Shown: one piece after another, positions 23,907 to 30,769 of the stretch
Position numbering within the stretch: position 1 is the first letter of the stretch
Layout of the letters: each line of letters opens with the position of its first letter
Assembly: GCA_031290955.1 (NCBI GenBank)
Contig: JAISLJ010000146.1
Location: forward strand, 1-33,471
Source: Zoogloeaceae bacterium
Lineage (GTDB): Bacteria > Pseudomonadota > Gammaproteobacteria > Burkholderiales > Rhodocyclaceae
Direction of reading: 5' to 3'
DNA: 33,471 nt
The notes under the pieces: model-generated
Databases searched by the model: none
Told to the model about the DNA's origin: nothing
Seen by the model: the letters and a program-made list of their open reading frames with translations, nothing else
Position numbers and translations under genes: made by a program

Positions 23907-26065
23907 GGCGCGATTTCCAGGCTGCGTTTCAGGGCGACGTAATCGGTCTTGCCCGTGCCCAGCAAGGGCAGCGCGGCGAGATGCACAATCTTGCGGGGGA
24001 CCATGAGTTCCGGCAAACCGGCGCGTCTGGCTTCGGTTTGCAGGTGTTCGCGTTTGAGGGCGGCGTTGGTGGTAAACAGTACCAGCGCCTCGCCGCGCCG
24101 GGAATCGGCCTGGCTCACCACTGCGTGTCCACCTTCCGGAACGGCGGCGCGGGCGAGGGCTTCCACGCTCTCCAGGCTCACCATTTCCCCGGCAATCTTG
24201 GCAAAGCGCCGCACCCGCCCGACCAGGCGCAAAAAGCCATCATCATCGATATCGGCGATGTCGCCGGTTGCGTACCAGCCCGGCCCGTTCTCTGTTTTCG
24301 GAGTTTCCAGCACACCGGGCCGTTCGTAGCGCAGATAGCCGTTCATGAGGTTGGGGCCGCGCACATGCAGCTCACCGCCCCGTTCAATGCCGGGCACTGC
24401 CTGCAAGCGCCATTCGATGCCGGGCAGCGGTTGTCCCACCGTGCCGCTGCGGAAGGCCATCGGCGTATTCACGGCGATGACCGGAGCGGTTTCCGTCGCG
24501 CCATAGCCTTCGAGGATACGCAGGCCGAATTTCTCGAACCACTGCTCGCGCACGGTATCCGCGAGTTTCTCCGCCCCCGCGACCACGTAGCGCAAGCGAT
24601 AGAAATCATAGGGATGGGCGAAGCGGGCATAGTTGCCCAGAAAGGTGCTGGTGCCGAAGAGCACCGTGCAGCCGCGCTCATAGGCAAGTTCGGGAATCAC
24701 CCGGTAGTGGAGGGGCGATGGATAGAGGAACAGCCCCGCGCCGGTAAGAAGCGGCAGGAAGGTTCCCGCCGTCAGGCCAAAGGAGTGGAAGATGGGCAGC
24801 ACGTTCAACACCCGGTCTTCAGGATTGAAATCGATCACGGCGCGAATCTGGGCGATGTTGGCGAGAATCGCCCGGTGTGAGAGCACGACGCCCTTGGGCT
24901 TCCCTTCGGAGCCGGAAGTAAAGAGCACAACGGCATCGTCCTCCGGCGCGGCGGCAATCTCTGCGTGGCGCGGAAAACACAAGGCGGCGAGAATCCAGAG
25001 GCGATCCAGAAAGCGCATTTCGTCGCGCAGGGTTTCCAGGTAGATGACTTGCTCAATTCCTTCGAGGGCGGCGACTTTTTCCGTGAGCCGCGCCTGCTCA
25101 AGGAAGGCGCGGGAAGTGACAAGGGTGCGAATCTGCGCCGCCGTGCAGGCCACCTGCATGCCTTCCGTGCCCGCGGTGTAGTTGAGCATGGCCGGGACAC
25201 GCCGCAGCGCGGTCAATCCCAGGAACAGCCCGACCGTGGGCGCGATGTTGGGCAGGAGGATGCCCACCCGCTCATCGGGCCGTGTCTTTTTGCTGACGAG
25301 CCGCCCCAGAGCCAGGGCCATCTTGAGGATATCCTGGTAACGCAGTTCCACCTGCTTCATGTCCTCCAACACGTGGCGACCGCGCCCGAACCGGGCGATG
25401 GCGTCACAGAAGTGGCTGTAGATCGTCTTCTCCGGCAAGGCGGAAAACAGCATTTCCTGCATCAGGCGGCGCAGGGCCTCGCCCGCCTTGCGTCGTCGGG
25501 CGCGCGCCGTGGGCGCGGCGGCAGGGGCAAGGCGCGTGAGGGGCAAAAGCGTGAGCGTGATGCGCGGAAACAGTCGCCGTGGTTGCCGGGCGGGCGAAAG
25601 GCGGGAAAAGTAACTGCGCGAAGGACCATCCAGCCGCACCGGCAGAAGCGTCGCTCCGGTGCGGGCAGCCACGAAGGCCGGACCTTCATAGACTTTCATC
25701 AGGCTGCCGGTGCGCGTGATTCGTCCTTCCGGGAAGATCACCACCGGGCGACCGGATTTCAAAAGGCGGATCACGGTCTTCATCGCCATCGGGTTGGAAG
25801 GATCAACGGTCAGATAATCGGCAAGACGCAGGAAGAGCCGGAACACCGGGTTCTTCACCGCTTCCGTGTGCACCACGAACACCGGGCGCGGAATGGGCAG
25901 GAAAAGCCCCAGGAGCAAGCCATCCAGAAAGGATTCGTGGTTGGCGATCACGAGCAGCGGCTGCACACGGTAATCCTCCCCGCCGCCCCGGACTTCGATG
26001 CGAAAAAGAAGACGAGCGAGAAACCGGAGCAGGACACAGAGGCCGGATTTGAAGGTTGACATCAT
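23903..26065 (-). CDS. aas: Bifunctional acyltransferase / acyl-ACP synthetase, Aas-like
   Basis: The 720-residue protein fuses two domains. Residues 1 to about 200 are a PlsC-type acyltransferase with the HX4D motif NHESFLDG (H43, D48) and FPEGRITRTG at 111-120. From about 230 on is an AMP-forming ligase with the P-loop-like VVLFTSGSEGKPKGVVLSH, YGATETAP, and the ATGDIADIDDDGFLRLVGR and KIAGEMVSLE motifs. Aas re-acylates 2-acyl-glycerophosphoethanolamine at the inner membrane with acyl-ACP it makes itself. The start lies in a cluster of ATGs (26071, 26065, 26062); 26065 is chosen by spacing to a weak GAAG. It follows arsR by 35 bp and overlaps the amidohydrolase by 4 bp. Confidence 0.88.
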   Translation of the reverse strand: MMSTFKSGLCVLLRFLARLLFRIEVRGGGEDYRVQPLLVIANHESFLDGLLLGLFLPIPRPVFVVHTEAVKNPVFRLFLRLADYLTVDPSNPMAMKTVIRLLKSGRPVVIFPEGRITRTGSLMKVYEGPAFVAARTGATLLPVRLDGPSRSYFSRLSPARQPRRLFPRITLTLLPLTRLAPAAAPTARARRRKAGEALRRLMQEMLFSALPEKTIYSHFCDAIARFGRGRHVLEDMKQVELRYQDILKMALALGRLVSKKTRPDERVGILLPNIAPTVGLFLGLTALRRVPAMLNYTAGTEGMQVACTAAQIRTLVTSRAFLEQARLTEKVAALEGIEQVIYLETLRDEMRFLDRLWILAALCFPRHAEIAAAPEDDAVVLFTSGSEGKPKGVVLSHRAILANIAQIRAVIDFNPEDRVLNVLPIFHSFGLTAGTFLPLLTGAGLFLYPSPLHYRVIPELAYERGCTVLFGTSTFLGNYARFAHPYDFYRLRYVVAGAEKLADTVREQWFEKFGLRILEGYGATETAPVIAVNTPMAFRSGTVGQPLPGIEWRLQAVPGIERGGELHVRGPNLMNGYLRYERPGVLETPKTENGPGWYATGDIADIDDDGFLRLVGRVRRFAKIAGEMVSLESVEALARAAVPEGGHAVVSQADSRRGEALVLFTTNAALKREHLQTEARRAGLPELMVPRKIVHLAALPLLGTGKTDYVALKRSLEIAP

Positions 26066-26100
26066 AATCATGATCTTCGTTGTGTTGGTCGAAAAAAATT

Positions 26101-26412
26101 TCAGCAATACTCGCGCAGGTAATCGAGCACGCTTGCGAGCGTGCTTTCAAGCCAATCGCGGTTGATCCAGAACCAGACTTCCTTGCCGATCTTCTCCGAT
26201 TGCAAGACGCCTGCCTCGCGCAAGATGGCGAGGTGATGGGAAACCGTGGAGCGAGTCAGCGTCGAAACGGCGGCGATCTGCCCCACATTGAGGCGCTCGC
26301 CGCGCTCGAACAAGAGCAGGATGCGCTGCCGATGCTCATCCCCCAAGGCCGTGAAGACTTGGGCAACAGGCTGCCAGGCAGGCGGAATGGCACGGGTATA
26401 GTCGGTTCTCAT
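26101..26412 (-). CDS. ArsR-family winged-helix repressor
   Basis: The 103-residue product is a small winged-helix regulator: FTALGDEHRQRILLLFERGE, then LNVGQIAAVSTLTRSTVSHH as the recognition region, LAILREAGVLQSEKIGKEVW and a wing WFWIN. It lacks the ELCVCDL-type cysteine pair of metal-sensing ArsR proteins; the only cysteine is the last residue. The signal is therefore probably not a soft metal. The ATG at 26412 is chosen because a consensus promoter ends just before it; a TTG in frame at 26448 is actually part of that -35. It is the first gene of the arsR-aas-amidohydrolase-lplT operon and likely controls it. Confidence 0.85.
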   Translation of the reverse strand: MRTDYTRAIPPAWQPVAQVFTALGDEHRQRILLLFERGERLNVGQIAAVSTLTRSTVSHHLAILREAGVLQSEKIGKEVWFWINRDWLESTLASVLDYLREYC

Positions 26413-26414
26413 GT

Positions 26415-26434
26415 CGATAATCTTAGATATATCG
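26415..26434. promoter_or_regulatory. Candidate ArsR operator over the -10
   Basis: The plus strand reads CGATA, ATCT-T-AGAT, A, TATCG across 26415-26434: a 9-bp core palindrome with flanking CGATA/TATCG arms offset by one base. It covers the -10 of the arsR promoter, where a repressor would block polymerase. Autoregulation through this site is inferred from position and symmetry. Confidence 0.45.
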
Positions 26435-26448
26435 TTGCGTTTTGTCAA
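26420..26448 (-). promoter_or_regulatory. arsR operon promoter, probably leaderless
   Basis: A consensus TTGACA (26448-26443) and TAAGAT (26425-26420) are separated by exactly 17 bp on the minus strand. The expected start, 6-8 bases after the -10, falls at or within a base or two of the ATG at 26412, and no Shine-Dalgarno fits. The mRNA therefore appears leaderless. Confidence 0.65.
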
Positions 26449-26507
26449 GGGGGCAGGAGTCAGGAGACAGGGATCGGGAGGTAGGTGTTCCGTTCCTCTC
26501 CCCTTGT

Positions 26508-26539
26508 GCTGGTGTACCGCCCCTCAGCGATACACCAGC
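26508..26539 (-). terminator. Hairpin spanning the uspA stop codon
   Basis: GCTGGTGTA (26508-26516) pairs with TACACCAGC (26531-26539) across a 14-nt loop that contains the uspA stop. No T run follows on the minus strand, so it may protect a 3' end rather than terminate. Weak call. Confidence 0.25.
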
Positions 26540-26967
26540 ACCGGAATCTTTGAATGCGTGAGTACCTTGTTGGTTTCGCTGCCCAGCAAGAGGCCGCTGA
26601 TGCCGCGGCGACCGTGCGAGGCCATGAAGATGAGGTCACAGCCATTTTCCTCGGCGCTCTGGATGATGGCCTCGTAGGGTACGTCGCTGACCCGGCTCGT
26701 GGTCCGGCATTCCACGCCGGCCTCCTGGAATTCGGCTCGCGCGACCGCAAGGATGCGTTCGGATTCTTCCTCGCTTTTCCGGCGATGGATTTCCGGCGAG
26801 ATCGGGTCGATCAACGCGCCCTCGCCCATGAATTGCACCGGGTAATCCGCCCGGGCATAAAACACCGTGACGCGCGCGCCGCATTCCCGCGCGAACTGCG
26901 CGGCGCGGCGCACCGTGTCCCGGGAAAGCTGCGAGCCATCCGTGGGGACAAGAAGATGCTTGAACAT
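26524..26967 (-). CDS. Universal stress protein, UspA family
   Basis: The 147-residue single-domain protein begins MFKHLLVPTDGSQLSRDTVR and ends with the ATP-binding signature MASHGRRGISGLLLGSETNK and VLVYR. This matches the nucleotide-binding class of UspA proteins, which bind ATP and promote survival under stress. The ATG at 26967 has AGGAGG about nine bases upstream; a longer open frame to 27003 is not family-like. It is divergent from phaC, with 119 bp between the starts. Confidence 0.92.
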   Translation of the reverse strand: MFKHLLVPTDGSQLSRDTVRRAAQFARECGARVTVFYARADYPVQFMGEGALIDPISPEIHRRKSEEESERILAVARAEFQEAGVECRTTSRVSDVPYEAIIQSAEENGCDLIFMASHGRRGISGLLLGSETNKVLTHSKIPVLVYR

Positions 26968-27054
26968 GGTCCTTTGCCTCCTGTCTGTTGTACACCGTGC
27001 CATCCTACCCTAGCCTGCTCCGAAATCAAGCTGTTTGTCGTCCCCCGGCTGTGG

Positions 27055-27060
27055 TATAAA
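27055..27060 (+). promoter_or_regulatory. Candidate -10 of phaC
   Basis: TATAAA lies 26 bp before the phaC ATG. A partial -35, TGTTTG (27032-27037), is 17 bp away. GGGAG eight bases before the ATG is the ribosome site. Confidence 0.4.
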
Positions 27061-27086
27061 GGCGTTTTCCTCTGGGAGAAGTATCC

Positions 27087-28841
27087 ATGACCGCGAACAT
27101 CCCCTCCTCGAAAGACCATCAGGGCTTCGACCTTGATACGCCCACCCCCCTTGAATCCGTGTTCAAGAACGCGAGCAACAAGCTCGATCCCTTTGGCGTC
27201 ATGACCTCCATGATCAACGCCCATGTGGCGTGGATCATGCACCCGCAGGAACTGCGCCGCGCCATGGCTTCCCTTTCCGGCGACCTGCTCGCCCTGCAAA
27301 CGCACATCGCCCGCCGCGCCATCGGCATTCCTTCGGCAGATGTGATCCACCCTCACCCGGATGACGCCCGTTTCGCCGATGCAGCCTGGAGCGAATCGCC
27401 CACCTGGGACATCATCAAGGAATGGTATCTCGCCTTCACCCACCGTCTCCAGGACATGTACTTCGAGACACCCGGCCTCTCGGACAAGGAAAGACGCCGC
27501 GCCGCCTTCTGGCTGCGCAAATGGCTGAACGCCGTCGCCCCCACCAACTTCTTCTGGACGAACCCCGTCGCGTTGCGCAAATACGTGGAATCGAACGGCG
27601 AGAGCCTTGTGAATGGCTGGCGCAATTTCTTCCGCGATGCCGAGGCCAAGAACATCCTGATGGTGGATCCGGACGCCTTCCAGGTCGGCAAGGATCTCGC
27701 CACCACGCCGGGCAAGGTGGTCTTCAGGAACCGTCTCCTCGAAATCATCCACTACGAGCCGACAACCGCGCAGGTGCATGCCACCCCGATCCTCATCATT
27801 ACGCCCTGGATCAACAAGTACTACATTCTTGACCTGAACGCCAAGAAGAGCCTCGTGAAATACCTGGTCGACCAGGGCTTCTCCGTCTTCATCACAAGCT
27901 GGAAGAATCCCACGGCGGAAATGTCCAACGTCACCTTTGACGATTACCTGCGCGAAGGCGTTGCCCTGTCTGTGGATACGGTGCTGGATTTTGCCCAGGC
28001 GCCCAAGCTGCATCTGGTTGGCTACTGTATCGGCGGCACACTGGTTTCCGCCTACATGGCCTGGGCGAACAAGCGTTATGGCGCGGACAAGACGCCAGTG
28101 GCCGACTGGACGCTCTTCACCACCCTCACCAATTTCTCCAATCCGGGCGACATCGAAGTCTTCATTGACGAATTCAGCGTCAGCGCCCTGGAGGAATCCA
28201 TGGCGAAGAAGGGCTATCTGGATGGCAGCGAGATGGCTTCTTCCTTCCGCATGCTGCGCTCCAACAGCCTGATCTGGCACTACTGGGTGCACAGTTATCT
28301 CTATGGCGAATCCCTGCCGCCTTTCGATGTGTTGTTCTGGAACATGGACGCCACCCGTCTCCCCTACGCCATGCACAGTTTCTATCTGCGCGAGATGTAT
28401 CTCAAGAACAATCTCATCAAGCGCGACCACCTGACAATTGCGGGCGAACCCATCGACTTGCACCGGATCGTCCAGCCGCTCTACGCCGTCACGGCGAAAG
28501 ACGACCACATCGTTCCCTGGACGCAGAGCTACCGCATCCGCAAGTACCTGAGCGTGAAAGCGCCCGTGCGTTTCGTGCTCTCCACTTCCGGGCACATTCT
28601 GGGCATCGTCAATCCGCCGGTAAATCCGCCCAAGCGTTCGTTCTGGGCAGGCGACCCCCGCTACAACGAGCATTACGAGGATTGGCTGAAGCGCACCGAA
28701 AAAACTCCCGGCACCTGGTGGAGCGACTGGGTTTCCTGGCTCAAGTCCCGCGGCGACGAGCAAGTGAAAGCACTGCCCGCCGCAACCCAAAAATACCCGG
28801 CACTCGCAGACGCCCCCGGCATCTACGTCCTGGAAAAATAG
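27087..28841 (+). CDS. phaC: Class I poly(3-hydroxyalkanoate) synthase
   Basis: The 584-residue product has the N-terminal PhaC domain followed by an alpha/beta-hydrolase core. The lipase-like box GYCIGG carries the catalytic C314, the aspartate is D473 in AKDDHIVPW, and the histidine is H503 in STSGHILGIVNPP. These match the Cys-Asp-His triad of class I synthases. The enzyme polymerises (R)-3-hydroxyacyl-CoA on carbon-storage granules. Length is typical. phaA, phaB and phaP are not adjacent, so precursor genes must lie elsewhere. A TATAAA is found 26 bp upstream. Confidence 0.95.
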   Translation: MTANIPSSKDHQGFDLDTPTPLESVFKNASNKLDPFGVMTSMINAHVAWIMHPQELRRAMASLSGDLLALQTHIARRAIGIPSADVIHPHPDDARFADAAWSESPTWDIIKEWYLAFTHRLQDMYFETPGLSDKERRRAAFWLRKWLNAVAPTNFFWTNPVALRKYVESNGESLVNGWRNFFRDAEAKNILMVDPDAFQVGKDLATTPGKVVFRNRLLEIIHYEPTTAQVHATPILIITPWINKYYILDLNAKKSLVKYLVDQGFSVFITSWKNPTAEMSNVTFDDYLREGVALSVDTVLDFAQAPKLHLVGYCIGGTLVSAYMAWANKRYGADKTPVADWTLFTTLTNFSNPGDIEVFIDEFSVSALEESMAKKGYLDGSEMASSFRMLRSNSLIWHYWVHSYLYGESLPPFDVLFWNMDATRLPYAMHSFYLREMYLKNNLIKRDHLTIAGEPIDLHRIVQPLYAVTAKDDHIVPWTQSYRIRKYLSVKAPVRFVLSTSGHILGIVNPPVNPPKRSFWAGDPRYNEHYEDWLKRTEKTPGTWWSDWVSWLKSRGDEQVKALPAATQKYPALADAPGIYVLEK

Positions 28842-28860
28842 GTCTTGCAGACGGCGACTT

Positions 28861-28970
28861 TGCGGACGGCAATTTTCTCTTCCAACCGTTGATGCGCGCT
28901 TTCCCCTCGTCTCCTTGGGGAGGGCGGGCCTCTGCGCAGGGGCGGGAGAAGAGATTGTCTGCCGTCCGCA
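28861..28970. repeat. Imperfect inverted repeat downstream of phaC
   Basis: TGCGGACGGCAATTTTCTCT (28861-28880) is mirrored by GAGAAGAGATTG with TCTGCCGTCCGCA (28946-28970). Shorter copies of the outer motif lie just outside on both sides (TTGCAGACGGC near 28846 and TGCTGTCCGCA near 28981). The 110-bp structure could act as a terminator for phaC or be a small mobile palindrome. It fills most of the gap to the next gene. Confidence 0.45.
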
Positions 28971-29038
28971 GGACCAGACTTGCTGTCCGCAGTACCTTAA
29001 TCTGTTATTCTTGTACGTCTTTCCTGATTTCCTTGCCG

Positions 29039-30232
29039 ATGCCTGTCTTGCCTCCCATTCTTTCTTCCCCGTTTCCCGCACTCAAAATCAAGGACAAATC
29101 CCTGTTGCCCATTGTTCAGGGTGGCATGGGCGTTGGCATTTCGGCGCACCGGCTGGCGGGGGCCGTGGCGGCGGAAAATGCCGTGGGCACTGTGGCGAGC
29201 ATCGATCTGCGCTGCCATCATCCCGATCTCATGGAAATGACCCGGCGTCTCAAGAACCGGGAAGCCAACAAGGCTGCCATCTGCAAGGCGAACAACATCG
29301 CGCTGGATCGGGAAATCAGGCAGGCGCGGCAAATCGCCCAGGGACGCGGGCTGGTCGCGGTAAATGTCATGCGCGCCATTTCCCAGTATCAGGAGCATGT
29401 TCGCCAATCCTGTGAATCCGGGGCTGAGGCCATCGTGGTGGGCGCGGGCCTGCCGCTGGATTTGCCGGATCTCACCACGGATTTTCCGCGCGTGGCGCTC
29501 CTGCCCATCCTCTCGGATGAGCGCGGCGTGCGTCTCATCCTGAAGAAGTGGATGCGCAAGGGCCGCCTGCCGGACGCCATTGTGATCGAACATCCCGCCT
29601 ACGCGGGCGGGCACTTGGGCGCGGCCCGGAAGGAAGATGTCGGCGACCACCGCTTCGATTTCGAGACCGTGATTCCCGGCGTCCTGCAAGCGTTCAAGGA
29701 TCTGGGGCTGGAATCGGAAAAGATTCCCCTGATTCCCGCAGGCGGACTGGGGCTGCACGACAAGGTGGCGCGAATGTTCGGGCTGGGCGCTGCCGCCGTC
29801 CAGGTGGGCACGGCCTTTGCCGTCACCGAGGAGGGGGATGCGCATCCGGAATTCAAGAAGGTGCTCATCGGCGCTGCCCGGGAAAAGATCGTCGAATTCA
29901 TGAGCTGCGCCGGCCTCCCTGCCCGCGCCGTGCTCACGCCCTGGCTCGAAAAATATCTTTCCCGCGAAAGCCATCTCATGAAGGCGGCGGAACAGCGGAG
30001 CCACCAATGCACGCTTGCCTGGGACTGCCTCGTTTCCTGCGGCCTGCGCGACGCAAACCCGAAGCACGGCCAATTCTGCATCGACAACCAACTCCTTGCC
30101 GCCGTGCGCGGCGACGTGGACAAGGGCCTCTTCTTCCGCGGCAAATCCGCCCTCCCTTTCGGCTCCGCCATCCGCCACGTCCGCGAACTGATCCAATACC
30201 TCCTCACAGGAGAAAAACCACAGCTTGCGTGA
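29039..30232 (+). CDS. Nitronate monooxygenase-like flavoprotein (2-nitropropane dioxygenase / FabK superfamily)
   Basis: The 397-residue product is an FMN-binding TIM-barrel. Its N terminus PIVQGGMGVGISAHRLAGAV and the later IVVGAGLPLDLPDL, IEHPAYAGGHLG, IPAGGLG and GAAAVQVGTAFAVTEE are family signatures. Such enzymes oxidise alkyl nitronates, and related members reduce enoyl-ACP, so the substrate is not certain. The C-terminal 90 residues have four cysteines (MSCAGLPAR, HQCTLAWDC, VSCGL, QFCIDN), which resemble a structural metal or redox cluster. The ATG at 29039 gives the normal N terminus. The Shine-Dalgarno is weak. Confidence 0.85.
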   Translation: MPVLPPILSSPFPALKIKDKSLLPIVQGGMGVGISAHRLAGAVAAENAVGTVASIDLRCHHPDLMEMTRRLKNREANKAAICKANNIALDREIRQARQIAQGRGLVAVNVMRAISQYQEHVRQSCESGAEAIVVGAGLPLDLPDLTTDFPRVALLPILSDERGVRLILKKWMRKGRLPDAIVIEHPAYAGGHLGAARKEDVGDHRFDFETVIPGVLQAFKDLGLESEKIPLIPAGGLGLHDKVARMFGLGAAAVQVGTAFAVTEEGDAHPEFKKVLIGAAREKIVEFMSCAGLPARAVLTPWLEKYLSRESHLMKAAEQRSHQCTLAWDCLVSCGLRDANPKHGQFCIDNQLLAAVRGDVDKGLFFRGKSALPFGSAIRHVRELIQYLLTGEKPQLA

Positions 30233-30769
30233 TCGGAAGAACGGAAGGTCGAAGAGAGAAGGTCAGCGGCGCTCCGCATGCTCTCCCCCAAGCGAGGGTA
30301 AGGATATGGGCGCGTTCGCGCCGAATGGTGGATGTGGATTGCCGCGGGCCTTCGGCCCTCGCAATGACGAGAGTTTGGAGGTTTGGGACATTTCTGTGGG
30401 CGCTGGTTCCGTCATGGCGCGAAAGGAAGCGCGAAACGTCCCAACTCTCGTCATTGCGAGCGAAGCGCGGCAATCCATCGGCCTTCACCTGCGCGATGCC
30501 CTTCCCGTCCACACCGCCGCTTGCCTTTCCCTCCCTCCGCTGTGTAGAACCCTATGCCTTCGGAGACAAGAGGATTGCGCGTAACAAAGGCGAACGGATC
30601 AATCATGGCGCGCCCAGCCCGCAGGCGCTCAACGAGAAAAAGTCACTGTCCGCCAGGACTGGATTTCCCACGAGGGCCTTGTCCCTCGCTTGCGGCGGAA
30701 CGGAACACCTCAGGGGGCGAGGGTTCCATTTGCGGTATTTTCCCGGAAGGCTCTCAGGGCTTCCTGCAT
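30233..30769. other. Gene-free region with dispersed repeat copy B
   Basis: Apart from the 192-bp repeat at 30333-30524 nothing credible is found. Open frames here are repeat-derived or low-complexity. No terminator with a clear T run is seen after the gene at 30232 or after the convergent gene ending at 30770. Confidence 0.55.
30333..30524 (+). repeat. 192-bp dispersed repeat, copy B
   Basis: It aligns base for base with 19974-20165 (seven substitutions, no gaps), in the same orientation 10.36 kb away. It has the same internal inverted arms around GGATTGCC and GGCAATCC. Being direct repeats, the two copies could recombine and delete everything between them. Confidence 0.8.

Noticed and set aside
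26413..26448. TTG start at 26448 for the ArsR regulator
   Set aside because: The TTG is the first half of a consensus -35 (TTGACA) with a correctly spaced -10; the ATG at 26412 is preferred.
26811..29081. 756-codon minus-strand frame opposite phaC
   Set aside because: phaC on the plus strand has a full catalytic triad and normal length; the antisense frame is a by-product of its codon use.
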